Assembly: GCA_016935035.1 (NCBI GenBank)
Contig: JAFGRR010000040.1
Span: 1 to 28,151, forward strand
Source of the DNA: Phycisphaerae bacterium
Lineage (GTDB): Bacteria > Planctomycetota > Phycisphaerae > UBA1845 > Fen-1342
Direction: 5' to 3'
Length of the DNA: 28,151 nucleotides
A program made the position numbers and the translations under genes. Below the pieces are notes generated by a model, which was not told where the DNA came from, did not search any database, and was given only the letters and a program-made list of their open reading frames with translations. Numbering within the stretch: position 1 is the first letter of the stretch; each line of letters begins with the position of its first letter. Below, one piece after another: positions 1 through 7,606 of the stretch.

Positions 1-256
1 CCCGTACGACCAGCGGCGTGCCACGCGTCAAGGCCTGCCCGCATGCGCCGTACAGGCCGATCGGTGAGCAGGCAGGCTTGTCGCGCATCGGCCCGAGTGT
101 AAGTTCGTTGCCCCCTTCGTAGAGATAGAACCCCACCCACGAGACTCCCGTCTCCTCCAGCCGGTCCCATAACGCATCCACTACCCGGCGCATGCGCTGC
201 TGCCGGGTTCCCTCCGGCGTCATCGTCGCGGCGATCTGCTTATATGGTCTGCTCAT
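1..256 (-). CDS. GAF-domain protein, free methionine-(R)-sulfoxide reductase-like (5' part only)
   Basis: The reading frame starts at ATG 256 and runs off the left edge after 85 codons, so only the N-terminal half is present. Visible segments are VGFYLY (residues about 43-48), LGPM..KPAC (about 55-64) and GACGQAL (about 71-77), the hallmark of the GAF-fold family that includes free methionine-(R)-sulfoxide reductase, a cytoplasmic enzyme that repairs oxidised free methionine. Both cysteines of the PAC and G-x-CG blocks are present, 9 residues apart. From memory, the E. coli enzyme has them 10 apart with a longer PxGxG loop, so this copy seems one residue shorter. The third catalytic cysteine would lie outside the window. 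A non-enzymatic GAF sensor is possible. It is transcribed divergently from the phosphoesterase at 498. Confidence 0.7.
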   Translation of the reverse strand, partial: MSRPYKQIAATMTPEGTRQQRMRRVVDALWDRLEETGVSWVGFYLYEGGNELTLGPMRDKPACSPIGLYGACGQALTRGTPLVVR

Positions 257-354
257 GGCGTCATGATCGGGCGAAATGGCTGGCGTGGCAACGTCTGTCG
301 AAACTTGTGCATTGTCGGGAGACCGCGAGCGTTTGGCTGAATAGACTGTTGAAA

Positions 355-370
355 CGTGGCCTGTGCCACG
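355..370. repeat. Small perfect inverted repeat in a divergent intergenic region
   Basis: CGTGGC, a 4-base loop CTGT, then GCCACG lies between the divergent GAF-protein and phosphoesterase genes. It could be an operator or a chance hairpin. The rest of 257-497 shows no further gene or clear promoter. Confidence 0.3.
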
Positions 371-497
371 CCGCGGGCGCGGACTAGAATCGGCCGACCG
401 GCGGCGTTATGCTGACGCCGGTGCCGGGACTACCGGCTGTCGCGGTCGTTCCGAACGATCCCCCCGCCGGCAAGGGTGATGCCTCATGGGAGACTCG

Positions 498-1322
498 ATG
501 TTCGCGGTCATCAGCGATATTCACTCGAACCTGGAAGCCCTTGAGGCCGTCCTGGCCGACATCAAGAAGCGCAAGATCAAGGATATCGTGTGCCTGGGCG
601 ACATCGTGGGTTATGGACCGAATCCGCGTGAATGCGTCGACCTGATCCGCAAACGATGCCGCGTCAGCATCATGGGCAACCACGATCACGCCGTCCTGTA
701 CGAGCCGGCGAACTTCAACACCCCCGCCGAACGCGCCTGCTACTGGACACGCGGCGAACTCGAACGCGAACCCAAGGCCGAACTGCGCGGCGAACGCTGG
801 CGTTTTCTGGGCCGGCTGCCCGTACGCTATCGCGAGGGCGATGTGCTGCTGGTGCACGCCTCGCCCCGCCGCCCCATGAACGAATATCTATTCCCCGAGG
901 ACGTCTTCACCAACCCGCAGAAGGTCACCGCCAACTTCGAACGGCTCGACGCCCGCATCTGCTTCTCCGGCCACACCCATCAGCCGGGCATCTTCCTCGA
1001 TGACCCATACTTCGATCCGCCCGGCGAATTGCCGGATCGTCCGTTTTACGAGATCGAGGAGGAGCGCACGATCGTCAACGTCGGCAGCGTCGGCCAGCCG
1101 CGCGACAAGGACCCGCGCGCCAGCTACGTCGTCGCCCACCGCAATCACAACGAGTCCTTCGACTCCGGCACCGAGAGCATCGTCGCCGCTGCCCTCAGTT
1201 GCAGCGTCGCCCAGCTCGAATTCGTGCGTGTCGAATACGACCTGGAGGAGACGGCTCGCAAGATCTGCAAGATCGACGAGCTCGACAACCTCCTCGGCGA
1301 ACGCCTCTTCGACGGCCGCTGA
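498..1322 (+). CDS. Metallophosphoesterase, calcineurin-like (Metallophos_2 type)
   Basis: This is a predicted cytoplasmic two-metal phosphoesterase of 274 residues. All the metal-binding blocks are visible: D-I-H at 7-9, GD at 34-35 within GDIVGYGPNP, GNHDH at 60-64, a VHASP block with His119, and GHTH at 157-160. The NVGSVGQPRD segment near the C-terminus is typical of the small phosphodiesterase branch. The substrate cannot be read from the sequence; diadenosine polyphosphate, cyclic nucleotide or phosphoprotein activity are all possible. An earlier in-frame ATG lies at 486, but GGGAG at 488-492 sits at ribosome-binding distance only from the ATG at 498, so 498 is preferred. The gene stands alone, facing rsmB across a repeat-bearing gap. 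Confidence 0.9.
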   Translation: MFAVISDIHSNLEALEAVLADIKKRKIKDIVCLGDIVGYGPNPRECVDLIRKRCRVSIMGNHDHAVLYEPANFNTPAERACYWTRGELEREPKAELRGERWRFLGRLPVRYREGDVLLVHASPRRPMNEYLFPEDVFTNPQKVTANFERLDARICFSGHTHQPGIFLDDPYFDPPGELPDRPFYEIEEERTIVNVGSVGQPRDKDPRASYVVAHRNHNESFDSGTESIVAAALSCSVAQLEFVRVEYDLEETARKICKIDELDNLLGERLFDGR

Positions 1323-1329
1323 CGTCCCC

Positions 1330-1358
1330 GTAGCGTCGGCCCCCCGCGGCCGACGTAG
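1330..1358. repeat. Palindromic intergenic repeat, copy R1
   Basis: CGTCGGCC at 1334-1341 pairs with GGCCGACG at 1348-1355 around a six-base loop, preceded by GTAG. It starts 7 bases after the phosphoesterase stop codon. It belongs to the dispersed family also seen at 1445, 12194, 12230, 19900, 27536, 27604, 27675 and 27745. Confidence 0.8.
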
Positions 1359-1401
1359 AAGCACAAACCGTCCTCCGCGCTAGCATCAGCAACCCATGTG
1401 G

Positions 1402-1428
1402 CGTCAGTCCTCCGTGCCTGACGGTTTT
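1402..1428 (+). terminator. Weak candidate terminator
   Basis: CGTCAG (1402-1407) and CTGACG (1418-1423) can pair around a 10-base loop, followed by GTTTT. This could end transcription of the phosphoesterase about 100 bases downstream of its stop. The stem is short and the T-run is only four bases, so this is tentative. Confidence 0.3.
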
Positions 1429-1444
1429 GACCGCGACGCCGGAA

Positions 1445-1474
1445 GACGGCCGACGAGACGTCGGCCGCTACATT
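1445..1474. repeat. Palindromic intergenic repeat, copy R2
   Basis: GGCCGACG at 1448-1455 and CGTCGGCC at 1459-1466 form a perfect 8-bp stem with an AGA loop, followed by the family tail GCTACATTG. It lies between the convergent phosphoesterase and rsmB genes. Confidence 0.85.
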
Positions 1475-1562
1475 GCCCGTCGGTTGCCGCAGAAGACGTC
1501 ATGTACTGAGGTCTGACGCTACACGGCTGCTGCACCCATCGCCCCCCCCAGTCGCAATCCCC

Positions 1563-2966
1563 CTACTCCAACCGCACCAACTTCGCCGCGAACCCGCCGT
1601 CGCGCCAGTCACCGGGCGTGGCTCCCCACTGCGGCAGCGTCTGACGCCGTTCGCGTACGTGCCACTCCGGATGCTCCTTGACGAATGAGTCCACGACTTG
1701 GTCGTTCTCCTCTGGTTCGAGGCAACACGTGCTGTACACCATCCGCCCGCCCGCGCGCACGTGCTCGGCCGCCCGTCGCAGCAACCGCGCCTGTAGCTCC
1801 ACCAACGACTCGACCTTCTGTCGCGTCAGCCCCAGCCGCGCTTCCGGACGCCGCGCGATCACGCCCGTGTTCGAGCACGGCGCGTCCACCATCGCCGCGT
1901 CAAACGTGCCATCTACATCCATGTCGCCGTCATACGGATCGAGCAGGTGTGTGCGGATGCAGCGCAGCCCAAGCCGATCCGCGTTGGCCGCAACCTGCAC
2001 CAGCCGGTCGGCCTCCACGTCACACGCCACAACTTCGCCATCGTCCGACATGCGAGCGGCGAAGCAGACCGACTTGCCACCAGGAGCCGCGCACAGATCC
2101 AGCACGCGTTCGCCAGGCATCACGGCCAACAACGCGGCGGCGGCCTGCGCGGTGCTGTCCTGCACATAAACCTCGCCGCGCTGGAAGATCTCTGACTCGA
2201 TGACGGGCGTACCGGGCGTGAGAAACGCCGCATCGCCCGAACATATCGCGTCCGGCCCGAATGCGTCTCGTACACGCGACGCAAAGCGGTCCGACATCAG
2301 CCGGGCGACATTGCGTTGCAGCACGACGACCGGCACGGCCTGTGACGCCCAGGCGATCTGCGCGGCGGCCTCCCACCCAAAACGCTCACCCAGCGTTCGC
2401 AGACGCCCCGGTCGCTCACCAGCGGCTGCGGCCAGGTATTCCTCAAGGTCGGGATCGGCCGCCGGCAGCACGTCATTGCGAAACTCGCACGCGTCCGCCC
2501 AGTCAACACGCACCTGTGCTGGCGACCCAGGGCGCCACGGTTTCCGCCGTGTCTCAATCGCCCCCGTCAGCAGCCGCAAGATCGCGTTCACCATCCCGAC
2601 GCTGGCCTTGCGCGCGTGCTGGTGCGCCAGGGCAACGGCCTCGTTCACGAGTGCGAAGAACGGAACGCGATCCATCCAGATGGCCTGGTAGGCCGCCAAC
2701 GCCAGGATCGTGCGGATTTCCGGCTGAACTTGTCGCGGGTCGTATTGTGCGATGGAGGGCAGGACGGACTCGATGGTCAGCAGGTGCCGCACGGTACCCA
2801 GCGCGATCTCGTTGGCCAGCCCGGCCTCGCGCTGCGACATCCGCCCCTGATCACGCAGCGCCGCCAGCGTCTCGGTCACGAAACGCTGGCGCGTCAACAC
2901 GCCGGCGACTGCCTGGAAGGCGGCCTCGCGACCGCTGATCGGTCCCGTGGATCGTGTATCACTCAT
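1563..2966 (-). CDS. rsmB: 16S rRNA (cytosine-967-C5) methyltransferase
   Basis: This SAM-dependent enzyme methylates C967 of 16S rRNA. The 467-residue protein has the family layout: an N-terminal NusB-like RNA-binding domain (about 10-145), then a Rossmann methyltransferase domain. The SAM motif LDLCAAPGGKS is at 289-299, motif IV DAPCSNTGV at 361-369 (Cys364) and motif VI STCCLEPEEN at 412-421. Cys414 is the expected nucleophile; the usual TCS is TCC here. The C-terminus DGGFAAKLVRL matches the DGFFAA ending of the family. ATG 2966 overlaps the fmt stop as ATGA, so the two are probably translationally coupled. The def-fmt-rsmB order is a classic bacterial arrangement and strengthens the assignment. 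Confidence 0.95.
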   Translation of the reverse strand: MSDTRSTGPISGREAAFQAVAGVLTRQRFVTETLAALRDQGRMSQREAGLANEIALGTVRHLLTIESVLPSIAQYDPRQVQPEIRTILALAAYQAIWMDRVPFFALVNEAVALAHQHARKASVGMVNAILRLLTGAIETRRKPWRPGSPAQVRVDWADACEFRNDVLPAADPDLEEYLAAAAGERPGRLRTLGERFGWEAAAQIAWASQAVPVVVLQRNVARLMSDRFASRVRDAFGPDAICSGDAAFLTPGTPVIESEIFQRGEVYVQDSTAQAAAALLAVMPGERVLDLCAAPGGKSVCFAARMSDDGEVVACDVEADRLVQVAANADRLGLRCIRTHLLDPYDGDMDVDGTFDAAMVDAPCSNTGVIARRPEARLGLTRQKVESLVELQARLLRRAAEHVRAGGRMVYSTCCLEPEENDQVVDSFVKEHPEWHVRERRQTLPQWGATPGDWRDGGFAAKLVRLE

Positions 2967-3916
2967 GCCGTACCCAGTGGGACCATCAGGTCCCCGTGTT
3001 GCACGTCTCGCCCATTGGAAAAGGCGGCGAAGTCCATCAGCTTGCCGCCGGCGGGTTTCACCTCGAGCAGTCTCACGCTGCCCGCTCCAGTCTGAATGGC
3101 GCCGTCCGACCGCACTCCCCCCGACGGAGTATCGGAAATCGGCTGGCTATCCTGCTCGCCGAGCGCCGCCCGGGCAAGTTGCAGCCGCTCGCGTTTGCCG
3201 GTCCGCGAGGCGAAGACACACGTCGCCGTCGGCCACGACCACAGCCCGTTGATTCGCCGAACCACCTGCCTGGCCGGCTGCGCCCAGTCAATCTCGCAGT
3301 CGGCCTTTGAGAGCTTCGGCGCCCGCGTGGCGATCTGGGCATCCTGCGTCCGCGGTTCGAGCGTCCCCGCCACTATCGCCGGCAGTGTATCGACGATCAG
3401 CTCGGCGGCCAGTGTCGCCAGTCGATCGTGGAGTTCGTCGGCGGTTTCCGTGTCGCCGATGGGCGTCTCACGGCATCCCCAGATCGGCCCGTGGTCCCAC
3501 TTCTGGTCGAGTTGGAACACGGTCACGCCGGTGGTCTGCTCGCCGTTGATGATCGCCCACTGATACGGCGCCGCACCGCGGTACTTGGGCAGAATCGAAC
3601 CGTGCAGGTTGATGCAGCCACGTGGTAGACCTGCCAGAATCGCCGGACCGATGCGTTGCCCGAAGGCCGCCACGACGCCGATCTCCGCCCCGCCGAACGT
3701 CGCCGCAAAATCGAGGGCGTTTATGTCGTCGGTCTGAATGTGCGGTAGGCCAAGTCGCTCGGCGGCGGATCGCACCGGCGTGGGCACGACCTTGCGCCCG
3801 CGACCGGCCGGCCTGTCGGGCTGGCTGATGACGCGGACAACCTCGAATCCGGCACGCGCAAGCGTTTCTAGCGAACGGACTGCAAAGTCACCCGTGCCAA
3901 GAAACGCGATCTGCAT
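2963..3916 (-). CDS. fmt: Methionyl-tRNA formyltransferase
   Basis: It transfers a formyl group from 10-formyl-tetrahydrofolate to initiator Met-tRNA. The 317-residue protein begins MQIAFLGTGDFAV, the usual N-terminus. The frame is open upstream to 4000, but that extension is not conserved-looking, so ATG 3916 is chosen; an AAGGG lies a short distance upstream. Catalytic-site signatures are Asn103 and His105 in INLHGSILPKYRGAAP, and Asp141 in DHGPI. The C-terminal tRNA-binding domain covers about 205-317, starting near PKLSKADCEIDW. It sits between def and rsmB, whose products act on initiator methionine and on the ribosome. Confidence 0.95.
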   Translation of the reverse strand: MQIAFLGTGDFAVRSLETLARAGFEVVRVISQPDRPAGRGRKVVPTPVRSAAERLGLPHIQTDDINALDFAATFGGAEIGVVAAFGQRIGPAILAGLPRGCINLHGSILPKYRGAAPYQWAIINGEQTTGVTVFQLDQKWDHGPIWGCRETPIGDTETADELHDRLATLAAELIVDTLPAIVAGTLEPRTQDAQIATRAPKLSKADCEIDWAQPARQVVRRINGLWSWPTATCVFASRTGKRERLQLARAALGEQDSQPISDTPSGGVRSDGAIQTGAGSVRLLEVKPAGGKLMDFAAFSNGRDVQHGDLMVPLGTA

Positions 3917-4104
3917 GGTCGAGAACCCTTGAAGCGTACCATCCGCCAACACCGCCATCGGCCGCCCGCTGATTACACGCCCTAGACCCCGTTTCAGCAA
4001 GTGCCCGATGTAGCACGCGCCGTCTCGTCGCCGCTACAGAGGATGGCAAAGAAACAGGCCCACCACATGGCTGGGCGGGCCCAAATCAGCGAGTCTCCGT
4101 CTTT

Positions 4105-4146
4105 CCCTTCGTCGCTTCGTCGCTACGTGGCTTCGTTGCTATTCTC
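4105..4146. repeat. CTTCG-rich intergenic repeat, copy 1
   Basis: The def-fmt gap (3917-4148) ends in a block made of CGTCGCTTCGT and CGTCGCTACGTGGCTTCG. A closely similar block recurs at 27817-27840, about 24 kb away. No gene was seen in the gap. Confidence 0.5.
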
Positions 4147-4148
4147 CC

Positions 4149-4679
4149 CTACCCCGCCGCCTTTGACCCGAACTGATCCTCCAACGCCCGCAACGTTTTG
4201 CGTGTCGCGATGCGGTCCGTCGGCCCCATGCGGTCGACAATCATCACGCCGTTGAGATGGTCCGTTTCGTGCTGCCAGATGCGGCAGAGCAGGTCACTGC
4301 CCTCGTGCTCGATGGGGTTGCCCTGGAGATCCTGCGCGACAATGCGGCAGCGTTGTGCCCGGCGGACGTTGACATTGATGCCCGGCAACGACAAGCAACC
4401 TTCCTCGGCCTCGACATTGCCCTGCATATCACGGATCGCCGGGTTGACGTAAATGCGGCCGTCATGTTCCTCGCCGGTCGGGTTCAACACGATCAGCCGT
4501 AGCGCCAGGCCAACCTGCGGCGCAGCGAGTCCGACCCCCTTGCCGGCGTACATGATTTCGAGCATGCGCTTGGCGATGGCCGCCAGTTGCTCGTCGAACT
4601 TCTCGATCGTCTCACAGCGCTTGCGCAACGCCGGGTGCGGGTAGTGTACGATCGCCAGTTTCTCAATGTCGATGTCCAT
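4149..4679 (-). CDS. def: Peptide deformylase
   Basis: It removes the formyl group from nascent N-formylmethionine. The three deformylase motifs are intact: GVGLAAPQVG (48-57), EEGCLSLPG (92-100, metal ligand Cys95) and QHETDHLNG (136-144, His137 and His141 as metal ligands with Glu138 catalytic). The 176-residue length is typical. The frame is open to 4775 and has another ATG at 4685, but AGGA lies six bases before ATG 4679, which also gives the normal N-terminus. It is the first gene of the def-fmt-rsmB operon; fmt adds and def removes the same formyl group. Confidence 0.96.
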   Translation of the reverse strand: MDIDIEKLAIVHYPHPALRKRCETIEKFDEQLAAIAKRMLEIMYAGKGVGLAAPQVGLALRLIVLNPTGEEHDGRIYVNPAIRDMQGNVEAEEGCLSLPGINVNVRRAQRCRIVAQDLQGNPIEHEGSDLLCRIWQHETDHLNGVMIVDRMGPTDRIATRKTLRALEDQFGSKAAG

Positions 4680-4740
4680 GAACATTCCTGTGTCGTCGGT
4701 CAACAGATCCCACCGCCTGCGCGTCGGGGACAACCATCTG

Positions 4741-4768
4741 ATTCTATCGGCTAAATCGTCGATGGAAA
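4741..4768 (-). promoter_or_regulatory. Possible def operon promoter
   Basis: Read on the minus strand, TTTCCA (4768-4763), a 16-base spacer and TAGAAT (4746-4741) give a good -10 but a poor -35. It lies about 60 bases before the def start in an otherwise gene-free gap (4680-4897). Tentative. Confidence 0.25.
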
Positions 4769-4897
4769 CCGCCACGAACGCGCGGCCCTACGACCCCAAA
4801 ACAACCGCCCCGCTGCCACAGAGCTGCGGGATTCTACCAATCAGGCACCGAGCTGGGACCCCACCGGACCGAATCCAGCAATCGCGTCCAACACGCC

Positions 4898-6001
4898 CTA
4901 AAACTCCGTCCCGAGCAGAAACGCCCGGGCCACGCGCTGCGACATTTGCTCGTTCCGAAAAACCAGCGGCAGCAGCAGCGACAGGTCGGTGCTGGGCGTG
5001 CGCAGATAGTCCGCCAGACGCTGGCGCCACTCGACGCCGAATGTCGACAGTTCCTCCTGCATCAGCTCGGCCCCCAGGGCCCTGGCCACGACCTCGGCGG
5101 CGATGGTCCCCGACTGCATGGCGGGGTAGAGCGCCTCGGTGCTGAAGGCAGCGACGAATCCGCCCGCGTCGCCAATCAGCAGGCAGCGCTTGCCGACGTG
5201 CGTCTCCAGATCGAGCGCGACGCCGACGGGCAACACCTCGCCGACGACGATGTCAGCGCCAAGTTCCGGCACGATGGATGCCGCCGATCTGCAAAAGCCC
5301 CGCATCTCGGCCGCCAATTCATCGGCACCGGCCCGCCCGACAACGGTCACGCGTACGGCGTTTTCGGTTCGCACGATTATTCCCAGTTGGGCCGCGCGTC
5401 CACCGCCGATCACGACATCCAGCCCGGGCGAGGCCTTGCGAGTCACGGCGACGGCGTGCACACACCATGTGTGGAAGTCGCCGGTGGTCCGCGGGCCGAG
5501 ATTGGCCTGGCGCGCGAGCTGCGACCGCGGGCCGTCGGCGATCAGCAACACCTTGCCCCGCGCGGCAACGCCGCCCTCGATTAACAGCGTCGCACAAGTT
5601 TCGCTCAGGTCGAGGGCAACCGGCCTGACGCCGCTTCGGATCACGACGCCACGCTTCTGGGCCACGCGTGCGAGGCTCTGCTCAAACAGAGTGGAATCGA
5701 TGAGCCAGCCGAACAGGTCTTCGTCGGCGACGCTGACGTGTTGAGCCATGTCCCACGAATGCAGGTTCAGCCCCTTGAACGGCTGGGCTTTGGCAGCCTT
5801 GGCCTGGATGCCCCACTGCTCGCAGAATGTCACGGCGGGCGGGCTAAGCCACGCGGCGCAGCGTTGTTCGCGCGGCAACTCATCCCGTTCGAGCACCGTG
5901 ACGGAGAGACCCAACTCGCGGGCGCGGATCGCCGCCGCCAGCCCGGCCGCTCCGGCACCGACCACCAACACATCGCAAACGTCATCCGTCTGGCCGCTCA
6001 T
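4898..6001 (-). CDS. FAD-dependent oxidoreductase, geranylgeranyl-reductase/FixC-like
   Basis: This 367-residue flavoprotein has the p-hydroxybenzoate-hydroxylase fold: a dinucleotide-binding VGAGAAG at 14-20 with the acidic strand end LERD (37-40), the DG motif ADGPRS at 155-160, and the FAD ribose/pyrophosphate motif IGDAGGFVAAFSTEAL at 277-291. The last block, with its 'stepped' GDAGG...E.L form, resembles geranylgeranyl-reductase-type enzymes that reduce isoprenoid or lipid chains, but the substrate cannot be told. The open frame extends to 6085; the start at ATG 6001 gives the usual short lead before the Rossmann strand. It lies 28 bases after the MlaD-family gene and is probably co-transcribed with it. 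No signal peptide is seen. Confidence 0.8.
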   Translation of the reverse strand: MSGQTDDVCDVLVVGAGAAGLAAAIRARELGLSVTVLERDELPREQRCAAWLSPPAVTFCEQWGIQAKAAKAQPFKGLNLHSWDMAQHVSVADEDLFGWLIDSTLFEQSLARVAQKRGVVIRSGVRPVALDLSETCATLLIEGGVAARGKVLLIADGPRSQLARQANLGPRTTGDFHTWCVHAVAVTRKASPGLDVVIGGGRAAQLGIIVRTENAVRVTVVGRAGADELAAEMRGFCRSAASIVPELGADIVVGEVLPVGVALDLETHVGKRCLLIGDAGGFVAAFSTEALYPAMQSGTIAAEVVARALGAELMQEELSTFGVEWRQRLADYLRTPSTDLSLLLPLVFRNEQMSQRVARAFLLGTEF

Positions 6002-6029
6002 GGTCGTCGTCGCAACTCCGTTAAACACC

Positions 6030-7376
6030 TCACTTGACGCTCTTCCACAGGAAGTCCTCGGCCTCGTGGAAGCGGGCGAAGGCATCCTTTAGTGCGGCGC
6101 GCAGCGCCTCGATCTCGGCCGTCTCGTCCGCGTCCCGCTCCCCGGCCGGGGTTGCCTCTTGTAGCGCAGCCAGCCGGGCCGACACGTCATCAAGACGGGC
6201 GGCGGCCTGGGCGAACATCTGGGCAGCCTGGAAAACCTCGATCCGCTCGCGCTCGGCCTGGTCGGGCTTCATCAGCCGCCAGGGATTCAGCATGATGTCG
6301 GTCACGAGGTTCTTGAGCATGACGCTCGTTTCCTTGACGTTCGCCACGGCGCTGTCGATCGCCGGCCGATTCACGATCAGCATGCGCTTGCCCGACTCGG
6401 TGACCTCGTGGATGTTCGCCATCGAGGCGGTGGTGTGATCCATGCTGACGTGGATCTTGGCGATCAGCGACGACGGATCGTCGCGTTCAAACTCGGCCAA
6501 CAGGGCCGGCAGCATCTGTTCGTCGATGGTGCGTGTCGCGCCGGCGACGTGTTCCAGCGTCTCCTGCACCTGTGGCCGCGCGTCGGTCAGCATCCCGTGC
6601 ATCGTCACGAGGCTCTCATCCACTCGGTCGAGCATCAGGTGCACCTTCGCGAGCAGGCTTGCGCGCGTGTCGGTGTCGCTTTCCGCCCGCAGCGCCGCCG
6701 TCAACTCGTTGATGTTGCCGAGAATCGAGTGCAGCTTGTTCATCAGCGCGTCGCTGTCCTTTGCGTTGAGTTCGCCGCTCAGCTCGGCCGTCAGCACATT
6801 GATATCGTCGAGGCTGGCCATGATCTTCTGCATAACAGTGCCCTCGGCGTCGGCGTCGAGCATGTGTTCAAGCTGATCGAAGAGCCCGCCCTCGCCCAAC
6901 ATGCGATCCGACAAATCGCCGATCGCCGCCTGCAAGCTCTGCGGACGCTCGCCCAAGACGAACTTGTCCGACTTCAGCTCACCCGCGGCCGGCGATCCGA
7001 CGTCGATGATCACGAGCGTCGCCGTGCCGCCCAGCATCGCCTCGCTGGTGGAGATGCGGCAGTCGGTGTAGAGCGGGACTATCACATCGACGTCGGCACG
7101 CACGACAATGACGGGGAGCTGCGCCTCACCCGCTTGGTCGCCCGGCTCGATCTTGACGTACGTCACCGCGCCGACGTCCACGGCACCGCGCAGCAGCACT
7201 ACACTGCCGGGCTTGAGCGGCGCCATCCCCGTTTGCAGCGGGAAACGCACCTCGATCGAACGCCGCTCACCTCCTCCGAGCGCTGCATCCGACAGGTAAA
7301 AGAACGACACGAGAAACAGCGCGAAGAGGGCAATGACCGTCAGCCCCAACACGAAGTCCTGGCTACGCCCTTTCAT
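6030..7376 (-). CDS. MlaD/MCE-domain protein, lipid transport substrate-binding component
   Basis: The 448-residue protein has one N-terminal membrane anchor (about 9-30, VLGLTVIALFALFLVSFFYL), then an MCE/MlaD domain (about 38-125, with RFPLQTGMAPLKPGSVVLLRGAVDVGAV). A long mostly helical tail (about 140-448), rich in L, D and E, follows and includes heptad-like segments. MCE proteins form hexameric rings or tubes that move phospholipids between the inner and outer membranes with an MlaE/MlaF ABC transporter, which is not in this window. The long tail resembles the tube-forming MCE proteins more than short MlaD. ATG 7376 is preferred over ATG 7391, because GAGG lies about 9 bases before it, whereas the only purine-rich stretch before 7391 directly touches that codon. 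Confidence 0.85.
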   Translation of the reverse strand: MKGRSQDFVLGLTVIALFALFLVSFFYLSDAALGGGERRSIEVRFPLQTGMAPLKPGSVVLLRGAVDVGAVTYVKIEPGDQAGEAQLPVIVVRADVDVIVPLYTDCRISTSEAMLGGTATLVIIDVGSPAAGELKSDKFVLGERPQSLQAAIGDLSDRMLGEGGLFDQLEHMLDADAEGTVMQKIMASLDDINVLTAELSGELNAKDSDALMNKLHSILGNINELTAALRAESDTDTRASLLAKVHLMLDRVDESLVTMHGMLTDARPQVQETLEHVAGATRTIDEQMLPALLAEFERDDPSSLIAKIHVSMDHTTASMANIHEVTESGKRMLIVNRPAIDSAVANVKETSVMLKNLVTDIMLNPWRLMKPDQAERERIEVFQAAQMFAQAAARLDDVSARLAALQEATPAGERDADETAEIEALRAALKDAFARFHEAEDFLWKSVK

Positions 7377-7487
7377 CGGCCCGTACCTCATCCCTGGATC
7401 GAACGCCGGGGGAAGTTGACCACCCTCACAACCCGGCGCATGCTCATTGTAGAATCACGGCACGACGACACGAGTTGTACCCGACCG

Positions 7488-7512
7488 CACGCGGTTACGC
7501 CAACACCGCGTG
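7488..7512 (-). terminator. Candidate hairpin downstream of feoB
   Basis: CACGCGGT (7488-7495) and ACCGCGTG (7505-7512) form a perfect 8-bp stem with a 9-base loop, about 95 bases after the feoB stop. There is no T-run on either side, so it may be an RNA 3'-end hairpin rather than an intrinsic terminator. The rest of 7377-7606 shows no gene. Confidence 0.35.
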
Positions 7513-7606
7513 TCCATCATAGTGGCAATACGACTCGACCGGCCGCCCCCCGATCGACCACTCCGGCAGGCGCACCTCAGTCATTGCGTGGTGCGTGCCA
7601 AGGACA

